From positions 310,001 to 374,000 of the forward strand of contig NZ_JARJBB010000003.1 in NCBI RefSeq assembly GCF_029269835.1: a stretch of DNA of 64,000 nucleotides, in the 5' to 3' direction. This document shows positions 45,910 to 53,513 of this stretch, piece by piece. Under the pieces are notes generated by a model. The model worked only from the letters and a program-made list of their open reading frames with translations, ran no database searches and had not been told where the DNA came from. How positions within the stretch are numbered: position 1 is the stretch's first letter; the number at the start of each line of letters is the position of its first letter. Origin of the DNA: Streptomyces tropicalis (lineage in GTDB: Bacteria > Actinomycetota > Actinomycetes > Streptomycetales > Streptomycetaceae). Position numbers and translations under genes: made by a program.

Positions 45910-46839
45910 TCACTCCCCGGGGGCCAGCGTGCGCGCCAGGACCCGCGCCGCCGCGGCGACGAGCGGCTCGTCCGCGGCCGCGTCCCGGTCCGGCTTCGTG
46001 GTGAGCACGGCCAGCACGAGCGGGGTCCGGCGCGTCGTCCAGGCGACACCGACGTCGTTGGCCGACGCGTAGTCGCCGGTGCCGGTCTTGTCCGCGACGG
46101 TCCAGCCGGCCGGCAGCCCCTTGCGGAACCGCTCCCCGCTGGTCGTCGTCCCCCGCATCCAGTCGACGAACCGCGCCCGGTCCCGGTCCGGCAGGACGCG
46201 GCCCAGCGCCGGCCGCTCGACGGACCGGGCGAGCGCCTCCGGCGTGGTGGTGTCGCGCGGGTCGCCCGCGACGGCCGCGTTCAGGTCGGGCTCCCAGCGG
46301 TCGAGCCGGGTCACCGGATCGCCGAGCCGCCGCAGGAATCGGGTCAGGCCGGCCGGGCCGCCGATCTGGCGCAGCAGCAGATTCCCCGCGGTGTTGTCGC
46401 TGTACCGGATCGCGGCGGCGCACAGGTCGCCCACCGTCATGCCGTCGGCCACGTGCCGCACGGTGACCGGGGAGTTGGGCAGCAGGTCCGCCGGGGGATA
46501 GACGACGACCCGGTCCAGCGGCACCCGGCCGTGCAGCACCGCGGCGGCGGCGAGCGCCTTGAAGGTCGAGCACATCGCGAACCGCTCACCGGCGCGGTAC
46601 GCCAGGACCCGGCCGGTACGGACGTTGCGTCCGTAGACGCCGAGGCGGGCGCCGTGGCGCCGCTCCAGCTCGCGCAGCGCGGCCTCGCCCGCGCGCAGGG
46701 ACGCGGCCGCGGACCCCGCCGCGGGACCGGCCGTGCCCGGCGCGGCCGACGCCGCGGCGGCGGGGACGAGCAGGGCGGTGGAGGCGGCGAGGCCGGCCTG
46801 GAGCAGGCCGCGCCGCGGCAGGGGGGTGGCACTGGTCAT
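45910..46839 (-). CDS. Class A beta-lactamase, probably BlaL-like, Tat-exported
   Basis: A 309-residue precursor starting at ATG 46839. Residues 1-33 are a signal peptide with a twin Arg (LPRRGLLQAGLAAS), suggesting Tat export. All class A motifs are intact: Ser91-Thr-Phe-Lys94 (active Ser after a Cys, as in CSTFK), Ser147-Asp-Asn, Glu183 in EPDLN (general base) and Lys251-Thr-Gly. The mature length of about 275 fits penicillinases. It is divergent from a LysR gene that overlaps a penicillin-recognising-like gene, the order described for blaL-blaA-blaB of Streptomyces cacaoi. It would confer beta-lactam hydrolysis or serve in signalling. Confidence 0.95.
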   Translation of the reverse strand: MTSATPLPRRGLLQAGLAASTALLVPAAAASAAPGTAGPAAGSAAASLRAGEAALRELERRHGARLGVYGRNVRTGRVLAYRAGERFAMCSTFKALAAAAVLHGRVPLDRVVVYPPADLLPNSPVTVRHVADGMTVGDLCAAAIRYSDNTAGNLLLRQIGGPAGLTRFLRRLGDPVTRLDRWEPDLNAAVAGDPRDTTTPEALARSVERPALGRVLPDRDRARFVDWMRGTTTSGERFRKGLPAGWTVADKTGTGDYASANDVGVAWTTRRTPLVLAVLTTKPDRDAAADEPLVAAAARVLARTLAPGE

Positions 46840-46961
46840 GTGCGGAGCTCTCCCGTTCGGTCCGGTGGGCGCGGTGACCGTGCCGGTCCGGTCCCGGCAC
46901 CGCGCCGCGTCGACGGGCCCAGAGAATCAGCAGCCCCCCGTCCATGTCCAAGAGTGAACTT

Positions 46962-46987
46962 TGAGGGCCTCATGCCTTATTGGTATG
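46962..46987. promoter_or_regulatory. Palindromes between beta-lactamase and LysR genes
   Basis: TGAGG-G-CCTCA (46962-46972) abuts CATGCC-TTATT-GGTATG (46971-46987), which contains a LysR-type T-N11-A core (T at 46973, A at 46985). They lie in the 156-bp divergent spacer, next to the LysR start. They are the best candidates for the BlaA-type operator that controls both directions. The SD for the LysR start is weak in this arrangement. Confidence 0.55.
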
Positions 46988-46995
46988 AATGCGGG

Positions 46996-48201
46996 ATGGA
47001 TCTGCTGGCGCACCTGGAGGCGTACGTCGCCGCCGTCGACGAGGCGAGCTTCTCGCGAGCCGCCGACCGGCTCGGCATCGCGCAGCCGCTGCTCAGCCGC
47101 CGTATCAAGACGCTGGAGGAGCACTTCGGCGGCCTGCTCTTCGACCGCTCGCGGCGCCAGGTGGCCACCACCGAACTCGGCGTCCTGCTGCTGCCGTACG
47201 CCCAGGACGTCCTGGACCGCGCCCAGCGGCTGCGGCAGGCGGCGGAGTCGGCGGGGCGCTCGGCCGTGCGGGCGGTCGCGGTGCCCGCGGACTGCGGCCC
47301 GGACGCGCTGGCCCGCGTCATCCGCGCCGGTGCGGACCGCGGCACCGTCCTCGGCGTGCACGAACTCCCGCCGGACGCACGGGCGGCGGGCCTCACCGAC
47401 GGCTCCCTGACGTACGCGCTGCTCCGCGTGCCGCCGGAGCACGCCGCGCTGCGCGTCCCGCTGGGCCTCGCGTCGGCCCCGGCGGCGGTCGGCCGGGGGG
47501 CCGCGGGAAGTCCGCACGCGGAGGACCACCCGCTCGGCCCGGTCGGCGCGGACGGCCCGGACGGCGGGGCAGTTCCGGGGGGCCGGGATGACGCGGTCGG
47601 CCCGGGCAGCGCGGACGGCGCGGACGGCCACGGTGGGCCGGGTGTCACCGTCGGCCGGGGCACCCCGCATGCCTCCCTCGTCCCGGGTGCGCCGCTCGTC
47701 CCGGGTGGCCGGGCTGCCCGCCGGGCCGGAGGCCCGCGCCCGGTGCACCTGGAGAACCTGCGTCCCCGCCGTACGCCCGGGACCTCGCGCCGACCCCCCG
47801 CCCCACTGCCCCTCCTGACCCTCCCCGAGGACCAAGTGGCCCACGCGCAGGACTGGTTGGAGCGTGCGACGGTGCGGGCCGGGCTCCCGGAGGGGCTGCT
47901 GCGGCCCGCCGCCGCGACCGCGACCGCGCTCGCCGAGACCCTCGCCGGTCGCGCGACGCTGCTGTGCACGGAGCCGTTCGCCCGCCGCCACGGCGCCAGT
48001 TGGGCCCCGCTGGCCGACGTCTCGCTGCACCGCGGGTACGACCCGGCCGCGGCGCCCCGCCCGCACGGCGAGGCACGGGTGCCGGACTGGCTGCTGCCGC
48101 TGCTGGCGGCCGCCGTGGGCGCCGCCGTCGCCCCACCCGCCCCGCGCGCCTCCCGCCCCGCCGGCGACGAGGCATCCGCCCGGCTGGCGGCACGCGGATG
48201 A
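46996..48201 (+). CDS. LysR-family regulator, BlaA-like, with a low-complexity insert
   Basis: A 401-residue regulator from ATG 46996 (MDLLAHLEAYVAAVDEASFS); an in-frame ATG at 46972 is less likely because it falls inside the palindrome. HTH at residues about 3-62 (RAADRLGIAQPLLSRRIKTL). LysR proteins are normally near 300 residues; here residues about 160-270 are a Gly/Pro/Ala/Asp-rich segment (for example ADGPDGGAVPGGRDDAVGPG) inserted in the effector domain. The C-terminal half of that domain resumes at LTLPEDQVAHAQDWLERA. The gene overlaps a BlaB-like gene (ATGA). By analogy with S. cacaoi it activates the divergent beta-lactamase. Confidence 0.88.
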   Translation: MDLLAHLEAYVAAVDEASFSRAADRLGIAQPLLSRRIKTLEEHFGGLLFDRSRRQVATTELGVLLLPYAQDVLDRAQRLRQAAESAGRSAVRAVAVPADCGPDALARVIRAGADRGTVLGVHELPPDARAAGLTDGSLTYALLRVPPEHAALRVPLGLASAPAAVGRGAAGSPHAEDHPLGPVGADGPDGGAVPGGRDDAVGPGSADGADGHGGPGVTVGRGTPHASLVPGAPLVPGGRAARRAGGPRPVHLENLRPRRTPGTSRRPPAPLPLLTLPEDQVAHAQDWLERATVRAGLPEGLLRPAAATATALAETLAGRATLLCTEPFARRHGASWAPLADVSLHRGYDPAAAPRPHGEARVPDWLLPLLAAAVGAAVAPPAPRASRPAGDEASARLAARG

Positions 48202-49145
48202 GCGCGCCGGCCACCGGGGGGCCCGCGCACCGGCCGGTGTTCACGGCCGACGACGGCGCCCTCCTCGACGTCGCCGAGACCATCGCCGCGGACTGGGCCG
48301 GGCTGGGGATCCGCGGATCGTTCCTGGCCCGGGACGTCGACACCGGCGTGCAGCTCGGCTTCGACACCGACACACCGGTGCCCCTCGCCTCGGTCGTCAA
48401 GGTGCCGCTGGCCCTCGCCGTACTGGAGCGCGTCGCGGCCGGGGAGCTCGACGCGGCGCGGCCGGTCACCGTGGACCCGGCCACCAGCAGCGTCGGCTCC
48501 GCCGGCCTGTCCGCCTTCCGGCATCCGGCCACCGTGGCCGTCGGCGATCTCGTGCTCCTGATGCTGTCGGTCAGCGACAACGCGGCGGCGGACGCGCTGC
48601 TCGACCTGGTCCCCGTCGACGCGGTCGACGCGTCCCTGCGGGCCTGGGGGTGCCCGGACATCCGGATGCGGCACCGGCTCAACCGCCTGTACGAGTGCGC
48701 CGCCGGTGTCGCCGGGGACGACTTCTCCCTCGCGCTGGAACTGGCCGTCCGCGACGAGCACTCCGGACGGCACACCATCGGGACGCTGGACCCCGCGCAC
48801 GCCAACCTCGGCACCGCACGCTCGCTCGTCGACCTGCTCCAGCGGGTGTGGCGCGACGAGATCGCCCACCCCGAGGCGACCGCCGGGCTGCGACGTGCGA
48901 TGGGCCTGCAGGTCTACACCCAGCGGCTGTCGAGCGATCTGCGTGCGGACACCCTCCGGGTCAGCGGCAAGACCGGTACCTTCCTGCACCTGCGGCACGA
49001 GGTGGGCGTGGTCGAGGCCGCGTCGGGCCACCGGGTGGCCCTGGCGGCCCTCACCCGCTCCGGCCGCCGGGCCGCCCTGGCCCCGGACATCGACCTGGCC
49101 ATCGGCACCGCGGCCCGCCACGCCTTCGAGGCCCTGCGCGACTGA
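48198..49145 (+). CDS. BlaB-like cytoplasmic penicillin-recognising serine protein
   Basis: A 315-residue protein whose ATG overlaps the LysR stop. It has the penicillin-binding fold: Ser65-Val-Val-Lys68 (ASVVK), Ser126-Asp-Asn in SVSDNAAADALL, and Lys258-Thr-Gly in SGKTGTF. There is no signal peptide, so it should stay in the cytoplasm, and the Glu166-type base of class A enzymes has no clear counterpart (RHRLNRLYECAAG stands there). In S. cacaoi BlaB has this type and is needed with BlaA for beta-lactamase expression without showing hydrolase activity. A regulatory sensor of beta-lactams or muropeptides is therefore the best reading. Confidence 0.87.
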   Translation: MSAPATGGPAHRPVFTADDGALLDVAETIAADWAGLGIRGSFLARDVDTGVQLGFDTDTPVPLASVVKVPLALAVLERVAAGELDAARPVTVDPATSSVGSAGLSAFRHPATVAVGDLVLLMLSVSDNAAADALLDLVPVDAVDASLRAWGCPDIRMRHRLNRLYECAAGVAGDDFSLALELAVRDEHSGRHTIGTLDPAHANLGTARSLVDLLQRVWRDEIAHPEATAGLRRAMGLQVYTQRLSSDLRADTLRVSGKTGTFLHLRHEVGVVEAASGHRVALAALTRSGRRAALAPDIDLAIGTAARHAFEALRD

Positions 49146-49169
49146 CGCCGACGCATCCCGGGAGCCCCC

Positions 49170-49592
49170 TCAGATGCCGAACAGCCCCGGATCCGTCGCC
49201 AACTCCTTGAAGACGTCCTGGGGGTTGGCGACGAGACGGCGGGACGTGAGGTCGAGCAGCCCGCCCACGGCGGTGATCTCGGCCGCGACCGTGCCGTCCG
49301 TCCTGCGCACCGTCTGCTCGATCCGGAAGGTCTTGCCGCCGTCCCAGACGAAGGCGCACGTCACGTCCACGTCCTCACCGGCGAGCAGCTCCCGCCGGTA
49401 GCGGATGGTCGTCTCCAGCGCCACCGGGCCGATGCCCTGGGCGTTCAGCCGCGCCTGGCTGATGCCGGCCGCCTGCAGCAGCGACCAGCGGGCGTGCTCG
49501 GCGTAGTTGAGGTAGACCGCCTGGTTCACGTGGCCCTGGACGTCGGTCTCGTACCCGCGGACGGTCACCCGGACGGAAAACGGCTCGCTCAC
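49170..49592 (-). CDS. Acyl-CoA thioesterase, hotdog fold (4-HBA-CoA thioesterase type)
   Basis: A 140-residue protein from GTG 49592 with AGAAGGGGATGCA upstream. VRGYETDVQGHVNQAVYLNY carries the catalytic Asp of the YbgC/4-hydroxybenzoyl-CoA thioesterase group (Tyr-Glu-Thr-Asp...Gly-His-Val-Asn), followed by the central helix AEHARWSLLQAAGI and strands RYRRELLAGEDVDVTCAF and RIEQTVRRTDGTVAAEITAV. It hydrolyses an acyl-CoA of unknown chain. It is convergent with the BlaB-like gene (24-bp gap). Confidence 0.9.
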   Translation of the reverse strand: MSEPFSVRVTVRGYETDVQGHVNQAVYLNYAEHARWSLLQAAGISQARLNAQGIGPVALETTIRYRRELLAGEDVDVTCAFVWDGGKTFRIEQTVRRTDGTVAAEITAVGGLLDLTSRRLVANPQDVFKELATDPGLFGI

Positions 49593-49698
49593 TGCATCCC
49601 CTTCTCGTCTGCTCTGCCCCGGGGCGCGTCCGCCCGCGGAGAATTCGACCCACCGATCCTGGCACGCGCCGTCCGCCCGTGGCGGCCCGGCCCGTCCG

Positions 49699-50406
49699 TC
49701 ACGCCCGGCGCGGGGAGGCCAGCAGGTACCGGCGGCCCGTCCGGGGCTCCGCGTGCTCGCCGACCTGCCATCCGGCCCGCTCCAGGGTGGCCGCCCAGCC
49801 GGCCGGCCCCGCTCCTCCCTCCGTGCCGTACACGGCCACCGCCTCCGGCTGCGGGGTCGCCCGGACCCGGTACCCGTCGGTGTCCGGTCCCGCCGGAGGG
49901 TGGCCGCCGGCCTCCAGCGCGAGCGCGGCGGCCTGCACCAGATGACTGCGCTCCCAGCCGCACGGACGGTCCACGGCGCCGTGCGCCCCCGTCATCCGGC
50001 GCAGCTCCAGCAGGCCCTGCCAGGCGCTGTGCACCTCCCGGGCGCGCGCGGGACCGCCGGCGCCGGACTCCGGCTCGCCGCCCACCCGCGCGGAGAACAC
50101 CCCGGGAGCGGCGGAGGCCCCGGTCGCCGCGACCGCACCGGACGCGCCGGCGGGCCCGGTCGCCCCGGCCGGTGCGGGCGTCCGGTCCGGGCCGGCGGCC
50201 GGAACCGCCGGACCCGCTGCCGGTGCCTCCCGCGTCCGGTGCCCCGCCGGGGTGAGGAAGTGGTCGTGCGGCGGCCGGGGATGACGGAAGGCGAGCCCCC
50301 GCCGCACCAGTGCCGCGAGCTGCGCCGGGGTGCCGCCGAGCCGCCCGGTCACGGGGTCGGCGGCGTCGACGAGGCGCTGCTGCGCGGCGGTCGGAGGTCG
50401 GGTCAC
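49699..50406 (-). CDS. Conserved-looking protein of unknown function
   Basis: A 235-residue protein from GTG 50406, preceded by CCGGGAGGAGCGCGCC. Residues 1-58 (AQQRLVDAADPVTGRLGGTP, then AALVRRGLAFRHPRPPHDHF) look like a small winged helix. Residues about 60-125 are an Ala/Pro/Gly-rich linker. The C-terminal 110 residues include a helix with WQGLLELRRMTGAHGAVDRP and a strand-helix unit ending GRRYLLASPRRA. No known motif is recognised. It lies 106 bp upstream of the thioesterase on the same strand. Good start signal supports it as a real gene. Confidence 0.65.
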   Translation of the reverse strand: MTRPPTAAQQRLVDAADPVTGRLGGTPAQLAALVRRGLAFRHPRPPHDHFLTPAGHRTREAPAAGPAVPAAGPDRTPAPAGATGPAGASGAVAATGASAAPGVFSARVGGEPESGAGGPARAREVHSAWQGLLELRRMTGAHGAVDRPCGWERSHLVQAAALALEAGGHPPAGPDTDGYRVRATPQPEAVAVYGTEGGAGPAGWAATLERAGWQVGEHAEPRTGRRYLLASPRRA

Positions 50407-50630
50407 GGCGCGCTCCTCCCGGTCGCTGCGGCGGGCGGGAGGCCTGCCCCGTCCGACGGGCCGACCGACACCCGGCCGACTGAGGGAAGCCTACGACCGG
50501 GGTCCGACAACGGGGCCGGGCCGGTCCTCCCGGGACGGCCCGGGGGACTCGGACCGGACGGGGCCGGCGGCGGACCCGGGTCCTCCGGAGGGAGTCCCCG
50601 GCCCGGCCGGGGCGGGTGGCTCCGGCGGGG

Positions 50631-51233
50631 TCAGCGCGCGGCGGAACGGACGTTCCACCCCGCGATCACGGGGCGGCCGTGTTCGGTGCCCAGCCGGCAC
50701 AGGGTGCCCGTGGCCAGCTGGAACAGCGCGCCCTGCGACGGCGGCAGGCCGAGGCGGCGGGCGGTGAGGACGCGCAGGAGATGACCGTGCGCCACGAGCA
50801 GCACGACGCCCTCCGTTTCGGCGAACGCGGCGTCCACCTTGGCGAGCATCCGGTCCGCGCGCTCGCCGACCTGCTCCGGTGTCTCCCCGGGGTGGTCCGG
50901 CGGGCCGGGCGTCACCCCGTCTGCGAACAGGAACCAGCCGGGCCGGGTGCGCTGGATCTCGACGGTGGTGACGCCCTCGTAGCCGCCGTAGTCCCACTCC
51001 CGCAGGTCCGCGTCGATCCGGGCGTCGGGCACGCCGATCAGCTCGGCCGTCTCCCGGGCCCGCTGCGACGGGCTGACGAAGGCGGCACCGATGCGGTGCG
51101 AGCGGATCAGCGGCGCGAGCCCGCGCGCCTCCTCGCGGCCGCGTTCCGTCAGCGGGACGTCCGTCCGGCCGGTGTGCCGCCCGGTCCGCGACCACTCGGT
51201 CTCGCCGTGCCGGACCAGAAAGAGATCACTCAC
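50631..51233 (-). CDS. Histidine phosphatase family protein (phosphoglycerate mutase-like)
   Basis: A 200-residue protein from GTG 51233 with GAGGAGGGGCAGGAC upstream; the frame is open to 51392 but those residues are not conserved in type. The RHG motif is LFLVRHGETEWSRTGRHTGR with the phosphorylated His at residue 10. The Arg and Glu of SPSQRARETAELIG and REWDYGGYEG, and the second His in VVLLVAHGHLLRVLTAR, complete the active site. The substrate may be a sugar phosphate or small phosphoester. Upstream lies a strong terminator belonging to the preceding gene, so it is transcribed on its own. Confidence 0.92.
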   Translation of the reverse strand: MSDLFLVRHGETEWSRTGRHTGRTDVPLTERGREEARGLAPLIRSHRIGAAFVSPSQRARETAELIGVPDARIDADLREWDYGGYEGVTTVEIQRTRPGWFLFADGVTPGPPDHPGETPEQVGERADRMLAKVDAAFAETEGVVLLVAHGHLLRVLTARRLGLPPSQGALFQLATGTLCRLGTEHGRPVIAGWNVRSAAR

Positions 51234-51392
51234 GTCCTGCCCCTCCTCACCGTGCTCCCCAGCACCGTGGCACACCCCGACCGCCGCCCGCAGAACGGAC
51301 TCGCCCGGACGGCGGCTCCCGCGGATGCCCACCGCAACGGAGGGCCGGGTGCGAGGACGCTCCCGGCATGACGGAGGGCCCCGGCACGGCAA

Positions 51393-51420
51393 AGGGCCCG
51401 CCGGAACACCGGCGGGCCCT
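51393..51420 (-). terminator. Intrinsic terminator on the minus strand
   Basis: AGGGCCCGCCGG (51393-51404) pairs perfectly with CCGGCGGGCCCT (51409-51420) across a 4-base loop. On the minus strand the stem is followed by TTTGCC. It lies 15 bp after the stop of the envelope-protein gene and separates it from the histidine phosphatase gene. Confidence 0.85.
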
Positions 51421-51435
51421 CCCCGGACGCTGCGG

Positions 51436-52239
51436 TCAGGCGCCCGGCGGCACCCGGGAGGGCCGCCCGGACCCGCGGGTCAGGGCGTACCCGCCGACAC
51501 CGGCGAGCGCGGCCAGCGCGCCGCCGAGCGCGGTCCACACCCAGCGGTCGGACCACCAGCCGGAGGACCAGCCGCCGTCCGGCTCCACCGCCGACAGGAC
51601 CGCCGACTCGGACGAACCCTCCTGGTGCTGCCGGGAGGTGACGGCGATGCCCGGCACCAGCGGCTCGGCCAGCGAGCCGTCCACGGCGGCCGCGCCGCCG
51701 ACGTCCTTGCTGTCGACGCGCACCTCGGCACCGACCGGCTGACCGAGGTCGGACGGCTGCAGGCCGACGACCGTCAGCCGGACGTAGTACGTCCCCGGCA
51801 GCGGGTCGTCGGCCCACGGCTCCGACCAGGCGCGCACCGTGCGCAGCGTGCACGCGAGGTCCACGGAGGCGCTGCCCGCGTCGGCGGTGCGGGTCTGGGC
51901 GCCGTACTGGCACGCCTGGCGGCGGCGCAGACCGTCGTACACGTCGACCTGCCAGGTCTGGGCCGCGTGGGTGGCGGGCAGTTTGACGGTCGCCCGCACG
52001 GTCGGGCGCACACCGGCGTCGGCGGCGAACGACCAGTACAGGTAGTCGCCGGTCGAGCCGTTCGCGGTGGCCCGCTGCCCCGGCTCGATCCCCGTCGCCG
52101 TACGGAAGGAGGTGCCCGCCTGCGTCGGGGCGCCGCCGTCGCCGGAGGGGCTCGCCGAGGGCGAGGGGTCGGCCGCGGCGGGAGCCGCGGCCAGACCGAC
52201 CGCCAGCAGGGCCGTGCTCAGCACATGTGTGAAGCGCAT
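51436..52239 (-). CDS. Exported membrane-anchored protein, partner of the VWA protein
   Basis: A 267-residue protein starting at an ATG that overlaps the VWA gene stop by ATGA, with GGAGGACGAACTG before it. Residues 1-23 are a Sec-type signal peptide (STALLAVGLAAAPAAADP). A beta-rich domain follows (GIEPGQRATANGSTGDYLYW, VRPTVRATVKLPATHAAQTW and DDPLPGTYYVRLTVVGLQPS), similar to bacterial pre-peptidase-like beta-sandwiches. A C-terminal helix, WVWTALGGALAALAGVGGYA, and a basic tail (RGSGRPSRVPPG) anchor it with the main part outside. It is cotranscribed with the VWA protein and likely forms a surface complex with it. Function is unknown. Confidence 0.82.
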   Translation of the reverse strand: MRFTHVLSTALLAVGLAAAPAAADPSPSASPSGDGGAPTQAGTSFRTATGIEPGQRATANGSTGDYLYWSFAADAGVRPTVRATVKLPATHAAQTWQVDVYDGLRRRQACQYGAQTRTADAGSASVDLACTLRTVRAWSEPWADDPLPGTYYVRLTVVGLQPSDLGQPVGAEVRVDSKDVGGAAAVDGSLAEPLVPGIAVTSRQHQEGSSESAVLSAVEPDGGWSSGWWSDRWVWTALGGALAALAGVGGYALTRGSGRPSRVPPGA

Positions 52240-53504
52240 CAGTTCGTCCTCCAGACCGCGACCCGCCAGCGTGACAGCCAGCCCCACAGCAGACCGGCGA
52301 CGAAGCCGGTGAGCACCAGCACGCCGAGCAGCCACCAGCCGCGGCCCAGCCCGAAGGCGGCCACGTCGTGGGCCGGGCTCGGCGCGTCCACCACGTCCAC
52401 GGTCAGTTCCAGCGGCAGACCCGGCGCGGTCCTGACCCCGGCGGCCGCCGAGAAGGAGTGGGTGACCTGCAGGCACACGGTCTCGGCCGGGGCGTTGTCG
52501 TCGTCGGCCGCCGGCTTGGGGTAGCGCAGGCCGGTGGAGACCACGTCCGTACGGCCGTTGCCCTCGGCCTCGCCGCGCACGATCTCCCGGCCGTGCAGCG
52601 TCACGGCGCGCAGCAGCACCCCGTAGGCCGGATTCACGGCCCGGTCGGCCGCCACGCTCACCGAGGTCCGCAGCTCCTTGCCGGGCGGGACGTCCACGCG
52701 GTACCAGCGCTGCTGCCCGAACTCCTCCCGGTCCGTGTACAGACCGGACTTCAGGGCCGGCGCGCCGGTGCACTCGGCGGCGCCCTGCGTCGCGACCGGG
52801 GTCACCACCGGGTCGGCCGCCCGGTGCACCAACTGGCCCACACGGTCGGTGAGTTCCTCCTTGTGCCGTACGGAGGTGTAGGTGCCGCCGGTGGCGTCCG
52901 CGATGCAGCTGAGCTGGTCGCGGGTCCTGGCGTCGGGGACCAGGCCGAGGGTGTCGATGGTCAGGCCGATGCCCTTGGCGGCTATCTCGCGCGCCACCTC
53001 GCACGGGTCCAGCGGCTGGCAGGTGTCCTCGCCGTCGCTGATCAGGACGATGCGGCGGGTTCCGCCACCGCCCTGGAGGTCGGTGGCCGCCTTCATCAGC
53101 GCGGGTCCGATCGGCGTCCAGCCGGTCGGCGCCAGCGTGGCGACCGCGGTCTTGGCCCCGGTGCGGTCCAGCGGGCCGACCGGGTAGAGCTGTGCGGTGT
53201 CCTTGCAGCCCGTCCGCCGGTCGTTCCCGCGGTAGTTGGCACCGAGCGTGCGGATGCCGAGCTGGACCTCCTGGGGCGTGGCGTCGAGCACCTCGTCGAA
53301 GGCCTGCTTGGCCGCGGCCATCCGGGTACCGCCGTCGATGTCCCGCGTGCGCATGGAACCGCTGACGTCCAGGACGAGTTCGACCTTCGGGTCCGGCCGG
53401 TCGCCGGTGTCGTCGGCGGCGGCGCCGGCAGGGAGGGCCAGCCCGGCCGCCAGGGCGGCGAGCAGAGCACAGACCCCTGCCGCCAGCCGTTGTCTTGTGA
53501 TCAT
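52239..53504 (-). CDS. Membrane-anchored von Willebrand factor A domain protein
   Basis: A 421-residue protein from ATG 53504 with AGGATCCGCCG upstream. Residues 1-31 are a signal peptide (GVCALLAALAAGLALPAGAA). The VWA domain (about 41-225) has the MIDAS motif LVLDVSGSMRTRD, the Thr in LAPTGWTPIGPAL and the Asp in VLISDGEDTCQPLD, so it should bind a divalent metal and a protein or peptide ligand. Residues 240-380 are a second beta-rich extracellular domain (EEFGQQRWYRVDVPPGKELR). A C-terminal helix (GRGWWLLGVLVLTGFVAGLL) ends with a basic cytoplasmic tail. The layout matches its partner. Confidence 0.92.
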   Translation of the reverse strand: MITRQRLAAGVCALLAALAAGLALPAGAAADDTGDRPDPKVELVLDVSGSMRTRDIDGGTRMAAAKQAFDEVLDATPQEVQLGIRTLGANYRGNDRRTGCKDTAQLYPVGPLDRTGAKTAVATLAPTGWTPIGPALMKAATDLQGGGGTRRIVLISDGEDTCQPLDPCEVAREIAAKGIGLTIDTLGLVPDARTRDQLSCIADATGGTYTSVRHKEELTDRVGQLVHRAADPVVTPVATQGAAECTGAPALKSGLYTDREEFGQQRWYRVDVPPGKELRTSVSVAADRAVNPAYGVLLRAVTLHGREIVRGEAEGNGRTDVVSTGLRYPKPAADDDNAPAETVCLQVTHSFSAAAGVRTAPGLPLELTVDVVDAPSPAHDVAAFGLGRGWWLLGVLVLTGFVAGLLWGWLSRWRVAVWRTN

Positions 53505-53513
53505 CGGCGGATC

